Below are positions 42,313 through 51,330 of a stretch of 51,610 nucleotides of DNA, piece after piece (positions within the stretch are counted from its first letter, which is position 1; every line of letters starts with the position of its first letter). The notes under the pieces are model-generated. The model was not told the DNA's origin. It did no database searches and saw only the letters and a program-made list of their open reading frames with translations. Source of the DNA: Halorubrum tebenquichense DSM 14210. GTDB lineage: Archaea > Halobacteriota > Halobacteria > Halobacteriales > Haloferacaceae. The translations under genes were made by a program, and so were the position numbers. Location of the stretch: NCBI RefSeq assembly GCF_000337415.1, contig NZ_AOJD01000027.1, positions 87,606 through 139,215 on the forward strand, given 5' to 3'.

Positions 42313-42496
42313 GTGGCGCTGGTCCGCGCGCGGCGGTGACCGGATCGCGCTCGCCGTCGAGGGCGACCCCGGTGTCGCGTTCGCTGCCGCGCCGCGCGCC
42401 CACCGAGTCAGCCCCGTCCGGAGCCGACTCGAGGCGGCCGCGAGGCGTTTCGAACCCGCCGCGACATATCTTCACGGAAGCTACCACGCCGGTCGT

Positions 42497-42525
42497 GAAC
42501 ATAATGTACTACCATAATAATGTTC
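42497..42525. promoter_or_regulatory. GAACAT inverted repeat in the glpK-glpA control region
   Basis: GAACAT (42497-42502) and ATGTTC (42520-42525) are perfect reverse complements 17 bases apart, in a notably A/T-rich part of the divergent region, 41-69 bases upstream of the glpA TATA element. It is a candidate operator for a dimeric regulator of glycerol genes. No regulator gene is adjacent. Confidence 0.5.
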
Positions 42526-42565
42526 CTGTTAAAATCCGAACTTCGAGCTGAGTGAAAAAGACTTG

Positions 42566-42573
42566 TATATAAA
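42566..42573 (+). promoter_or_regulatory. TATA element of glpABC
   Basis: TATATAAA with a purine-rich upstream stretch (GAAAAAG) is a textbook archaeal TATA/BRE. Transcription would start near 42597, leaving a leader of about 80 bases before glpA. Confidence 0.65.
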
Positions 42574-42676
42574 CGCACCGGCAGAGACAGGGATTACATT
42601 ACTTGAATGTCCCTGATAGTTATGGGTGGGACGGCTCGGGAGGTAAAGTAAAGTGGTCGTGGTCCAAGGGCCTCCC

Positions 42677-44488
42677 ATGGACAGACAAGTGGACGTCGTC
42701 GTCGTCGGTGGGGGGTCGACGGGGTGCGGCGTCGTCAGGGACCTGGCGCGACGGGGCCTCGACACGGTTCTCGTCGAGAAGGGGAACCTGACGCACGGAA
42801 CGACCGGCCGAATGCACGGCCTCCTCCACAGCGGGGGTCGGTACGCGGTCTCGGACCAGAAGAGCGCGGAGGAGTGCATCGAGGAGAACATGGTCCTCCG
42901 GGACATCGCGGCCCACTGCGTCGAGGAGACCGGTGGGCTGTTCGTCAAGCGGCCCGAGGACTCGGAGGAGTACTTCCAGGAGAAGCTGGAGGGGTGTCGC
43001 GCCTGCGACATCCCCGCGGAGGTGATCGACGGCGAGGAGGCGCGGCGGCGCGAGCCGTACCTCGCGCGCGACGTGGAGAAGGCCATCGCGCTGCCCGACG
43101 GCGCGGTCGACCCCTTCCGGCTCTGCGTGTCGAACGCCGCGGACGCCCGCGAGCACGGCGCGCGGATAGAGACCCACGCGCCGGTGACCGACGTGCTCGT
43201 CGAGGACGGCGAGGTCGTCGGCGTCGAGATCGAACACGAGACCGGGCCGGGCAAGCGGGTCCACCGCGAACCCGGCACCACCGAGGAGATCCGTGCGCGC
43301 CACGTCGTCAACGCGACCGGCGCGTGGGCGGGCAACATCGGCGAGATGGCCGGCGTCGACGTGGAGGTCCGCCCCTCGAAGGGCGTGATGACGGTGATGA
43401 ACACCCGACAGGTCGACACCGTGATCAACCGCTGCCGGCCGAAGGGCGACGCCGACATCATCGTTCCGCACGAGACCGCCTGTATCCTCGGCACGACCGA
43501 CGAGGAGGTCGACGACCCCGAGGACTACCCCGAGGAGGACTGGGAGGTCGACCTGATGATCGAGACGCTCTCGGAGCTGGTCCCGGCGCTCGAAGACGCC
43601 CGGACGCTCCGCTCCTTCTGGGGCGTCAGGCCGCTCTACGAGCCGCCGGGAACGGGCACCGAGGATCCGACCGACATCACCCGCGACTACTTCCTCCTGG
43701 ACCACGGCGACCGCGACGACCTCCCGGGGATGACGACCATCGTCGGCGGGAAGCTCACCACCTACCGGATGATGGCCGAGTCCATCTCCGATCACGTCTG
43801 CGAGACGCTCGGCCACGAGGCGACCTGCGACACGGCCGACGCGCCGCTGCCGGGCTCCGAGAACCCCGCGCGGATGGAGGAGCTGATGGACGAGTTCGGC
43901 CTCCGCTCGCCCGTCGCCCGCCGCTCGGGCCAGCGGCTCGGTTCCCGAGCGGACGACGTGCTCGACGAGTACGACCCGAACCCGATCGTCTGTAACTGCG
44001 AGAGCGTCACCCGCGCAGAGGTTCAGGACGCCGTCGACGAGGCGGGTTCCGACCTCAACGCGGTCCGCCTGCGGACCCGCGCCTCGATGGGGAACTGTCA
44101 GGGCGGCTTCTGCACCCATCGGATCGCGTCGGAACTGGCACAGGAGTACCCGGAGCCGGTGGTCCGCGACGCGGAGGACGAGCTGTACCAGGAGCGCTGG
44201 AAGGGCCAGCGCCACGCCCTGTGGGGCGAGCAGCTCTCGCAGGCGATGTTGAACCACATGCTCCACGCGACCACGATGAACCGCGACGGAGACCCGGCGA
44301 ACCTCGACGAGTCGGTCGACTTCGACGCGTTCGACGCCGGGGCGGGATCGCCGGACGCGAGCGGTTCGGGGAGCGACGAGGCCGGGTCGACCGGAACCGC
44401 GGCCGCAGACGGCGGTCGCGCAACGGGCGACGCGAGCGCCGACGGGGGTCGCGCAACGGGCGACGCGACCGCGGACGGGGGACGCTGA
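42677..44488 (+). CDS. glpA: Anaerobic-type glycerol-3-phosphate dehydrogenase subunit A
   Basis: Catalytic flavoprotein oxidising sn-glycerol-3-phosphate to dihydroxyacetone phosphate. 603 residues. The FAD motif is [19 protein letters not shown], then [21 protein letters not shown] and the C-terminal FAD loop [18 protein letters not shown]. The BFD-like [2Fe-2S] domain follows, with cysteines in [13 protein letters not shown] and [12 protein letters not shown]. The last 70 residues are disordered with a repeated [10 protein letters not shown] unit. The start [13 protein letters not shown] is preferred over the upstream in-frame ATG at 42653. Its stop overlaps the glpB start by one base. Confidence 0.95.
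   Translation: MDRQVDVVVVGGGSTGCGVVRDLARRGLDTVLVEKGNLTHGTTGRMHGLLHSGGRYAVSDQKSAEECIEENMVLRDIAAHCVEETGGLFVKRPEDSEEYFQEKLEGCRACDIPAEVIDGEEARRREPYLARDVEKAIALPDGAVDPFRLCVSNAADAREHGARIETHAPVTDVLVEDGEVVGVEIEHETGPGKRVHREPGTTEEIRARHVVNATGAWAGNIGEMAGVDVEVRPSKGVMTVMNTRQVDTVINRCRPKGDADIIVPHETACILGTTDEEVDDPEDYPEEDWEVDLMIETLSELVPALEDARTLRSFWGVRPLYEPPGTGTEDPTDITRDYFLLDHGDRDDLPGMTTIVGGKLTTYRMMAESISDHVCETLGHEATCDTADAPLPGSENPARMEELMDEFGLRSPVARRSGQRLGSRADDVLDEYDPNPIVCNCESVTRAEVQDAVDEAGSDLNAVRLRTRASMGNCQGGFCTHRIASELAQEYPEPVVRDAEDELYQERWKGQRHALWGEQLSQAMLNHMLHATTMNRDGDPANLDESVDFDAFDAGAGSPDASGSGSDEAGSTGTAAADGGRATGDASADGGRATGDATADGGR
44408..44485 (+). repeat. 33-bp tandem repeat at the end of glpA
   Basis: Two full 33-base units (44408-44440, 44441-44473) and a partial third encode the Asp-Gly-Gly-Arg/Ala-Thr-Gly-Asp tail of GlpA. 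The unit length is a multiple of three, so the repeat can change copy number without breaking the frame. Confidence 0.85.
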
Positions 44489-45867
44489 TGGCGATAACCA
44501 GCGACGTCCTCGTGGTCGGCGGCGGCCTCGCCGCGGTGACCGCGGCGGTCTCGGCCGCCCGCGAGGGCGCTGACGTGCGGCTCGTCTCCCACAAGGCGAG
44601 CACGCTGCGGCAGGCCTCCGGGCTGATCGACGCGCTCGGCTACGTCCCGGCGACGGAGCCGGCGAAGCCCCTCCGCGACGGGCCGCCGACCGCGGGCCGG
44701 AACCTCGATCCCGACGAGTGGCCGGACCCCGAGGGACCGCTCGCGGACCCCTTCGAGGCGATCGATCGGCTCCCCGAGTCGCACCCGTACCGGATCGCGG
44801 GGAGCGACGCGCTCCGCGACGGGCTCGACCTGTTCGACGACCTCGCGGGGGACGCGTACCGCGGGGGCCACACCGACCGCAACGCCCTCGTGCCGACGTT
44901 CGGCGGCGCGGTGAAGCCGACCGCGCGGTACCCGGCGGCGGCCGAGGCCGGCCTCGCGAGCGACGACCGGCCCGCGCTGATCGTCGGGTTCCGGTCGCTG
45001 ACGGAGTACGACGCGCGGGCCTTCGCGGGACGCTTGGAGGCCGCGGGCGTCCCGTTCGACGCCGCCGGCGCGGAGGTGGAGTTCGCGGAGGCCTTCCGCG
45101 CCGACGCGAAGATCACCCGCGTCGCGAAGGCCCTCGACCACGACGAGGAAATCGACGGCGTCCCGGCCCGCGAGGCGCTCGCGAAGGCGGTTGCCCCGCA
45201 CCTCCACGACGTGGTCGACGGGTCGGGCGGCGTCGACCGCGTCGAGCGCGTCGGCTTCCCGGCGTTCCTCGGCGACGACGAGGGCGAGGCGGTCCGCGCC
45301 GAACTCGCGGAGCGGCTCGGCGCGGACGTGTTCGAGATCCCGATGGGGCCGCCGAGCCTCCCCGGGCTCCGCCTGGAGGACCGGCTCTTCGACGCGCTCG
45401 ACGCCGAGGGCGTCCGGTTCGAGACCGGCAACCCCGTGGTCGGCGTCGAGTCCGCCGCCGACGGCCGCGTGGAGACCGTCGCGGTCGACCGGAAGGGCCG
45501 GACGGCTCCGTACGGTGCCGACGCGTTCGTGCTGGCGACCGGCGGCCTCGTCGGGAAGGGGCTCGACTCGGACCGCGAGGGCGTCCGCGAGCCGGTGTTC
45601 GACCTGTTCGTCGACCAGCCCGACGACCGGTACGAGTGGTTCGTCGACGACGCGTTCGGCGACCAGCCGTACGCGCGGTTCGGGGTGCGACCCGACGAGC
45701 GGATGCGGCCCGTGGACGGCGACGGAGCGGTACAGTACGAGAACGTGTTCGCGGCCGGCGGCGTCGTCGGCGGCGCGGACGCGGCGAGGGAGAAGTCCGC
45801 GAGCGGGGTGTCGCTCGCGACCGGCATCGTGGCCGGGCGGCAGGCGGCGACGGAGGCGACACAATGA
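44488..45867 (+). CDS. glpB: Anaerobic-type glycerol-3-phosphate dehydrogenase subunit B
   Basis: Second flavoprotein subunit of the GlpABC complex. 459 residues. The FAD motif is DVLVVGGGLAAVTAAVSAA at the start; the C-terminal FAD region contains VFAAGGVVGGADAAREKSASGVSL. Other conserved segments are ASGLIDALGYVP, VPTFGGAVKPTARYP and PMGPPSLPGLRLEDRLF. It probably passes electrons between GlpA and GlpC. Its ATG overlaps the glpA stop by one base and its stop overlaps the glpC start by four. Confidence 0.93.
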   Translation: MAITSDVLVVGGGLAAVTAAVSAAREGADVRLVSHKASTLRQASGLIDALGYVPATEPAKPLRDGPPTAGRNLDPDEWPDPEGPLADPFEAIDRLPESHPYRIAGSDALRDGLDLFDDLAGDAYRGGHTDRNALVPTFGGAVKPTARYPAAAEAGLASDDRPALIVGFRSLTEYDARAFAGRLEAAGVPFDAAGAEVEFAEAFRADAKITRVAKALDHDEEIDGVPAREALAKAVAPHLHDVVDGSGGVDRVERVGFPAFLGDDEGEAVRAELAERLGADVFEIPMGPPSLPGLRLEDRLFDALDAEGVRFETGNPVVGVESAADGRVETVAVDRKGRTAPYGADAFVLATGGLVGKGLDSDREGVREPVFDLFVDQPDDRYEWFVDDAFGDQPYARFGVRPDERMRPVDGDGAVQYENVFAAGGVVGGADAAREKSASGVSLATGIVAGRQAATEATQ

Positions 45868-47411
45868 CACGACACACGGACGACGACGGGAGTGCGGAGG
45901 AGTCGAGCGAGGACGACCGCGGTAACGGACGCGGCCGCGGCGAGCCGGCCCCGGGCGTGCCGGAGGCCGGCCGCGACGAGCAGCCGTCGATATTCGTCCC
46001 CGACGACGGGGAGGTCCCGGAGTCGGACGCGGTCGGCGCGCGCGACTCGGAGGCCGCCGCGGGCGGAGACGACGCCGCGGCGCGCGCCGCCACCGACGGC
46101 GGCGTCGAGAGCGCGACCGGCGGGACCGACTCGACGGACCTCGACCCCGACGCGTACGATCCGGTCGACGTGTTCCCCGGCGGCGACCTCGACCTCCGCG
46201 AGGGGGCCGACTCCTGTTACAAGTGCACGAGCTGTGACACCTCCTGTCCGGTCGCGGAGGTCGACGACGAGTTCCCCGGCCCGAAGTTCCAGGGGCCGGA
46301 ACAGTGGCGGCTCAAGCGGAAGGGGGACCACGACATCGACGAGTCGATCACCTCCTGTTCGAACTGTATGCGGTGTGACGACGCCTGCCCGTCCTCGGTG
46401 CCGCTCTCGCAGATGCACAACGAGGCGCGCGGGCAGTTCGTCGAGCGCCAGATGGAGAAGCTCTCGGTCGAGTACATTCGGAACCGCCTGTTGGCGAACT
46501 ACCGCACGTCGGCGCGGCTCGCGAGCATGTTCCCGCGGACGGCCTCGTTCGCGATGAACTTCGGGCCGGCGCGGTGGGCGATGGAGAAGGTGATGGGGAT
46601 CCCCAAGGAGCGCGACTTCCCCGAGTTCGCCACGGAGACGTTCCGCGAGTGGTGGAAGGCGCGCGGCGGCGCGAAGGTGGAGAACCCGGACAAGCGCGTG
46701 GCGTACTTCCACGGCTGCTACTCCAACTACAACACCCCCGAGGTCGGCAAGGCGATGGTCCGCGTCTACGAGCACTTCGGCTACGAGGTGATGGTGCCCC
46801 CGCAGAAGTGCTCGGGGACGCCGATGTTCGCGAACGGCATGCTGGACGACGCTCGGCGACACGCCGAGACGAACGTCGAGAACCTCGTCGAGGCCATCGG
46901 CGAGGGCGCGGACGTGATCGCCTCCTGTACCTCCTGTTCGATGTCGCTGCGGCAGGAGTACCCCGAACTGTTCGACCTCCACGGGATCGAGGACCTGGCG
47001 GAACACACCTTCGAGGCGATGGAGTACCTCCGCATCCACGAGGACCTCGAAGGCGAACTCGACGCGGCTGGCGGGCCCGACGAGGAGCGCGAACTCGCGT
47101 ACCACGCGCCGTGTCACGCCCGGAATCAGGGGCTCGCCCGGCAGGCCGTCGAGACGTTCCGCGACGTCGACGGCGTCACCGTGGAGGACGTCGGCGACTC
47201 CTGTTCGGGGATCTCCGGCACCTACGGCTGGAAGGAGGAGAAGTACGAGAAGTCGATGGAGATCGGCGAGGAGATGTTCGAACACATGGAAGACGCCGAG
47301 GGCGACGTGGGGATGACCGAGTGCCCGACCTGCGCGATGCAGATGGAACACGGCACCGGTTACGAGATCGAACACCCACTCCAGCTGCTGGAAGACTCGC
47401 TGGGCGCGTAG
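45864..47411 (+). CDS. glpC: Anaerobic-type glycerol-3-phosphate dehydrogenase subunit C
   Basis: Iron-sulfur subunit that takes the electrons to the membrane quinone pool. 515 residues; the first 105 are an acidic disordered extension not found in bacterial GlpC. Two [4Fe-4S] motifs follow, CYKCTSCDTSCPV and CSNCMRCDDACPS. Two cysteine-rich domains come next (FHGCYSNYN, CSGTPMF, CTSCSMSL; HAPCHARNQG, DSCSGISGTYG, CPTCAMQM). The complex is expected to be anchored through these domains rather than a membrane helix. Last gene of glpABC. Confidence 0.94.
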   Translation: MTRHTDDDGSAEESSEDDRGNGRGRGEPAPGVPEAGRDEQPSIFVPDDGEVPESDAVGARDSEAAAGGDDAAARAATDGGVESATGGTDSTDLDPDAYDPVDVFPGGDLDLREGADSCYKCTSCDTSCPVAEVDDEFPGPKFQGPEQWRLKRKGDHDIDESITSCSNCMRCDDACPSSVPLSQMHNEARGQFVERQMEKLSVEYIRNRLLANYRTSARLASMFPRTASFAMNFGPARWAMEKVMGIPKERDFPEFATETFREWWKARGGAKVENPDKRVAYFHGCYSNYNTPEVGKAMVRVYEHFGYEVMVPPQKCSGTPMFANGMLDDARRHAETNVENLVEAIGEGADVIASCTSCSMSLRQEYPELFDLHGIEDLAEHTFEAMEYLRIHEDLEGELDAAGGPDEERELAYHAPCHARNQGLARQAVETFRDVDGVTVEDVGDSCSGISGTYGWKEEKYEKSMEIGEEMFEHMEDAEGDVGMTECPTCAMQMEHGTGYEIEHPLQLLEDSLGA

Positions 47412-47528
47412 GCGGTCGACCGAGCGGTCCGGAAGAGCCGTCGCCGCGGACCGGATTCGGACGCGCCACCGCCGCGGGGCGCGTCGACGATCGAATCCGT
47501 TCTCAGACGCGATAACTGCGCGGGAATC

Positions 47529-47534
47529 CTTATG
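47529..47534 (+). promoter_or_regulatory. TATA-like element of the DICT gene
   Basis: CTTATG lies about 30 bases before the GTG start at 47561, the spacing expected for a leaderless transcript. Confidence 0.45.
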
Positions 47535-47560
47535 CGTCGAACCCGATCAGTGCGGACTAC

Positions 47561-48625
47561 GTGACTCTCGAACAGTTTCTCGATCGCTTCGACGGGCCCG
47601 AGCGCTCCGTGGTCGTCGTCAACCGAACCGACCCGGACCCAGTGTTGAACATGCTCGTGGACACCTTCGGCGACGACGTAATGCGAGTGGTCGACGGCCG
47701 CGGAACCGACGGCGCGGGCGACGGCCGCGGAACCGACGGCGCGGGCGACGGCCGCGTAACCGACGGCGCGGGCGACGGCCGCGTAACCGACGGCGCGGGC
47801 GACGGCCGCGTAACGGAGAGGGCCGGACCCGTCGATGCGAGCCGGAACGTCGGCCTGACGGCCGAGGAGCTGACCGGCTACGCCGGTGTCGACGGGGACG
47901 ACGAGGTCGTCCCCTCGCTCGACGTGGAGGTGCTCCGCCGGCGCGACGACATCCCCTTCGACGGCGGCACTCCGGACGACATCGAGAACCTCGTCCTGCT
48001 GATGGAGGACGGGGAGGTCGTCGCCGGCTCGACGCTCAGCGAACTGGGCGACGCGGTGCTGTTCGTCAACTCCGACCTGTACACCACGGGGAGCCGGTCG
48101 CTGGACGACGTGGACCTCCCGTCGGTGATAAGCGGCCTCAACGACGCGACGTTCACGCTCCGCGGCTATCCAGAGTCCAACCGCCAGAAGCTCCTCCTCA
48201 TCACCATCTCTCGGTTCATCGAGCGGGTGGCGTGGACCGCCGGCGACGGCACGCTCCGCTCGTCGTTCCAGCGGCTCTCGCGCATCGACGACGAGGTCGG
48301 CACGCGGGCCGTCTACGAGCGCATCGCCGACACCGGCGTCGACGCGCACCTCTACGGGGTCCCGGACGACCTCCCGGACGACCTCGACGCGGTGATCCAC
48401 GCCGGCGAGGACCCGGACTTCACCGACAGCTGGTTCGTCGTGTACCGACCGCCGGAGGGGCCGCACACGGCCGAAAGCGACCCGGGGAGCGACCTCAAGC
48501 GCGGGATCGAGGGGGGTGTCGCGCTCCTCGCGGTCGAGGCGGAACCCCGGGTCTGGCGCGGCCTCTGGACGTTCGACGCGGACCGGGTCTCGCGGGTGAA
48601 CCGGTACGTCGAGCGGAACCTTTAG
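47561..48625 (+). CDS. DICT-type sensory domain protein with internal minisatellite
   Basis: 354 residues, starting at GTG. The frame MTLEQFLDRFDGPERSVVVVNRTDPDPVLNML opens it, and the C-terminal half (QKLLLITISRFIERVAWTAGDGTL, RAVYERIADTGVDAHLYGVP, SWFVVYRPPEG) matches the DICT (diguanylate cyclase and two-component) sensory domain in haloarchaeal proteins. Between them a 27-bp repeat encodes DGRVTDGAG about 4.5 times (residues about 45-85), a flexible linker that can vary in length. No output domain is attached. A TATA-like CTTATG is 30 bases before the GTG. It follows glpC on the same strand after 149 bases. Confidence 0.78.
   Translation: MTLEQFLDRFDGPERSVVVVNRTDPDPVLNMLVDTFGDDVMRVVDGRGTDGAGDGRGTDGAGDGRVTDGAGDGRVTDGAGDGRVTERAGPVDASRNVGLTAEELTGYAGVDGDDEVVPSLDVEVLRRRDDIPFDGGTPDDIENLVLLMEDGEVVAGSTLSELGDAVLFVNSDLYTTGSRSLDDVDLPSVISGLNDATFTLRGYPESNRQKLLLITISRFIERVAWTAGDGTLRSSFQRLSRIDDEVGTRAVYERIADTGVDAHLYGVPDDLPDDLDAVIHAGEDPDFTDSWFVVYRPPEGPHTAESDPGSDLKRGIEGGVALLAVEAEPRVWRGLWTFDADRVSRVNRYVERNL
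47693..47813 (+). repeat. 27-bp tandem repeat in the DICT gene
   Basis: Four full units start at 47693, 47720, 47747 and 47774, with a partial fifth from 47801. The first two have GGAACC and the last two GTAACC in the same place. The repeat keeps the reading frame and encodes DGRGTDGAG or DGRVTDGAG. Confidence 0.93.
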
Positions 48626-48706
48626 CGGAGTCGTCACTTTCGTCCCGGTCGGATCTCGCCGTATCCAACCCGTGCGTTCATATCCTCGGAGCGGTGACGG
48701 GCGGCC

Positions 48707-50113
48707 ATGTTCACGGAGCGGTCCGCCCTCGTCGACGACGGACGTCCGATGCGCGGGTACGGCGTCGCGGTGACCCCCGGCCGCGACGGACCGCTCGTCT
48801 TCGTCGCCGGCTACGGCGAGCCGAACCGGCTGTACGCCCGCGAGGGCGACCGCTTTTCCGACACCGCCTGCGGTATCGTCGCCGACGGGACGCGCCACGG
48901 GATGGGCGTGTGCGCGGCCGACCTCGACGCCGACGGCTGCGAGGAGGTGTACGTCCACAACTGCGCGCGCGGCGTCGACGGCGGTGACCCCGACCTCCTC
49001 CTCAGCCGGCTGGAGTCCGACCGGTACCGCTGGACCGACGTGTTCGCCCGCGAGGTGAACGCCGACCGCCTCGACGTGCGCGCCGGGCGCTCGGTCGCCG
49101 CGCTCGACCGCCTTGGCACGGGCCGGTACGGGGTCGCCGTCTCCGGCTACGCCGCCCCGCTCGCGTTCTACGAGCTCGGCGACGACGGCGAGGTCACCGA
49201 CATGGCCGAGGCGGTCGGGCTGGAGGTAGCGGGCGGCTGTCGGTCGCTGCTCGCGGTCCCGTACCGCTCCCGCGAGGGGGACCTGTTCGCGGGCGTCGAA
49301 GGGGGACCGAACCGGCTGTTCAGCAACCGCGACGGCCACTACGCCCGCACCGACGGCGGCCCGGTCCTCTCCGATCCCGGCGGGGACACGCGGGGGGCCG
49401 CGATCGTCGACGAGGGCGGGACGTTCGCGCTCGCGGTCGGCAACGAGTCGGCCCCGAGCCGGCTGCTGCGCTGCGCGCCCGACGGCGGGTACGAGGACGT
49501 GGCTCCTCCCGCGCTTCGCGACGCCGGCGCGGTCCGGACCGTCGTCGCCGCGGACTTCGACAACGACGGGCGCGAGGAGCTGTTCTTCAACGTCTGCGGC
49601 GGGGAGAACCGGCTGTTCGAGCGGGTCGACGGCCCCGACGGGCGCTCGCGCTGGGAGCCCGTGGATCTCGGCGCGGCCGCGGAGCCGGACGGGTTCGGCA
49701 CCGGGGCGGTGGCGGCCGACCTCGACGGCGACGGCGCGCTCGAACTCCTCGTCGTCCACGGCGAGGTCGCCGCCCAGCCGGTGACGGCCTACGGCGACCC
49801 GGACGCGCCCGACGCCGGATGGCTCCGCGTGCGCCCCACCACGCGCCACGGCGCGCCGGCCCGCGGGGCCGTCGTCACGCTGGAGACCGCCGAGGGGGTT
49901 CAGCGCCGGACAGTCGACGCGGGCGGCGGCTGCCTCTGCCAGACGGAGCCGGTCGCCCACTTCGGTCTCGCGCACGCGGAGCCGCTGCGCGTGGACGTGC
50001 GGTGGTCGGACGGGCGCGAGCGGACCGTCGTCGGACCCAGCGCGGACCAAGAGATCACGGTCAGACACCCGTCGCGGAAGGCGACCGACCGCGACGTTCG
50101 GACGACGCGGTAG
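48707..50113 (+). CDS. FG-GAP/VCBS repeat protein with ASPIC/UnbV domain
   Basis: 468 residues with calcium-binding-like FG-GAP motifs at CAADLDADGCEEVYVHN, VAADFDNDGREELFFNV and VAADLDGDGALELLVVHG, implying a beta-propeller. The C-terminal ASPIC/UnbV domain is RGAVVTLETAEGVQRRTVDAGG...HFGLAHAEPLRVDVRWSDG. Such CRTAC-type proteins are usually secreted, but this one has no signal peptide: it begins MFTERSALVDDGRPMRG. It may act in the cytoplasm, or the export signal is non-classical. No partner gene is evident. Confidence 0.82.
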   Translation: MFTERSALVDDGRPMRGYGVAVTPGRDGPLVFVAGYGEPNRLYAREGDRFSDTACGIVADGTRHGMGVCAADLDADGCEEVYVHNCARGVDGGDPDLLLSRLESDRYRWTDVFAREVNADRLDVRAGRSVAALDRLGTGRYGVAVSGYAAPLAFYELGDDGEVTDMAEAVGLEVAGGCRSLLAVPYRSREGDLFAGVEGGPNRLFSNRDGHYARTDGGPVLSDPGGDTRGAAIVDEGGTFALAVGNESAPSRLLRCAPDGGYEDVAPPALRDAGAVRTVVAADFDNDGREELFFNVCGGENRLFERVDGPDGRSRWEPVDLGAAAEPDGFGTGAVAADLDGDGALELLVVHGEVAAQPVTAYGDPDAPDAGWLRVRPTTRHGAPARGAVVTLETAEGVQRRTVDAGGGCLCQTEPVAHFGLAHAEPLRVDVRWSDGRERTVVGPSADQEITVRHPSRKATDRDVRTTR

Positions 50114-50227
50114 CGGGCGACTGCCGACCGCGACGCTCGGACGGCCCCGGCTGAAGGGACCGCCACGGCCGTGGCCAGAACTGCCGGCCTTCGCGGGTTC
50201 AAGTGTCCGGGGGGCACACGAGACGGT

Positions 50228-50428
50228 ATGGTGGATCCGACCTCGGAGCTCGAGGAGGACGTCGACGAGGAATCCGCGCCGCGCTGCGCGGCGTGCGGCG
50301 AGCCGGCGCTGGGCGTCGGTCGACGAACGGTGACGTGGGTCGAGGACGGCGACGCCGTCCATCGACGGTTCTGCTCGGAGGCGTGCCGCGGAGCATGGGA
50401 GGACGAGCGCCCGTCGGCGGACGGATAG
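50228..50428 (+). CDS. Small zinc-binding protein (DUF7576-like)
   Basis: 66 residues. A CxxC (CAACGEPAL) and a distal C-x3-C (FCSEACRGAW) could form one treble-clef/TRASH-like zinc site. The acidic head DPTSELEEDVDEESAP is typical of halophiles. I recall similar small haloarchaeal proteins (DUF7576) of unknown role. The start MVDPTS is preferred over an upstream in-frame ATG. It lies 76 bases before SBDS on the same strand. Confidence 0.75.
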   Translation: MVDPTSELEEDVDEESAPRCAACGEPALGVGRRTVTWVEDGDAVHRRFCSEACRGAWEDERPSADG

Positions 50429-50503
50429 ACGCACAGAGTGACCGAAGTCGGCGGACCGCAATCGGCGGGAGGCTTTTTGCCCGCGGGGGTGGTAGCCTCC
50501 GGT

Positions 50504-51229
50504 ATGATATCGCTCGACGAGGCCGTGACGGCCCGACTGGAGTCACACGGGGAGCGCTTCGAGGTCCTGATCGACCCCGACGCCGCGCTCGCGATCAAAC
50601 GCGGCGAGTTCGAGGGGGACTTAGAGGAAGTCATCGCCGCGGAGGACATCTTCGAGAACGCCTCGCGCGGGGACCGTCCCACGGAGGAGGACTTAGAGAC
50701 CGTCTTCGGCACCACGGAGCCGCTGGATATCATTCCGGAGGTCGTCGAGCGCGGCGAGATCCAGATCACCGCCGAGCAGCGCGCGGAGATGCAAGAGCGG
50801 AAGCACAACCAGCTCGTCACCACTATCACGCGCAACGCGGTGAACCCGCAGATGGACGACTCGCCGCACCCGCCGGAGCGGATCGAGCGCGCCTTGGAAG
50901 AGGCTGGGTTCCAGATCGACCCGATGGAACCGGTGGAGAACCAGGTCGACGACGCGCTCGACGCGTTGCGCCCGGTGATCCCGATCCGGTTCGAGGAGGT
51001 GACGATGGCGGTCCAGCTTCCGGCCGACTACGCGGGATCCGGGCAAGCGCAGATCAGGGAGTTCGGCGACCTCGAACGCGAGGAGTGGCAGAACGACGGC
51101 TCGTGGGTCGGCGTGCTCACCTTCTCGGCGGGGCTTCAAAACGAGCTCTACGACCTCGTCAACGAGGTCACTTCGGGCGAGGGCGACGCCCGCGTGGTCA
51201 AGGACAAAGACGAGATCCGAACCCGATAG
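50504..51229 (+). CDS. Ribosome maturation protein SBDS
   Basis: 241 residues of the archaeal SBDS family, which helps release the anti-association factor from the large subunit. It has the FYSH-like N-domain (MISLDEAVTARLESHGERFEVLIDPDAALAIKRG, read in parts), the conserved ENASRGDRPTEEDLETVFGTTEP-like segment, a central helical domain (QITAEQRAEMQERKHNQLVT, PHPPERIERALEEAGFQID) and a C-terminal RRM-like domain (RPVIPIRFEEVTMAVQLPADYAG). The start MISLDEAVT was chosen as the family start; the longer frame is rejected. Confidence 0.95.
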   Translation: MISLDEAVTARLESHGERFEVLIDPDAALAIKRGEFEGDLEEVIAAEDIFENASRGDRPTEEDLETVFGTTEPLDIIPEVVERGEIQITAEQRAEMQERKHNQLVTTITRNAVNPQMDDSPHPPERIERALEEAGFQIDPMEPVENQVDDALDALRPVIPIRFEEVTMAVQLPADYAGSGQAQIREFGDLEREEWQNDGSWVGVLTFSAGLQNELYDLVNEVTSGEGDARVVKDKDEIRTR

Positions 51230-51330
51230 CGCCGTCCGACCGCCTGTTCCTGCCGCCGAATTCGACCGTGACCCGCCGCAGTTTCACCGCCTCCGGGAGC
51301 TTGATACCCGCGGGACGCGGCGCGGGTAGC

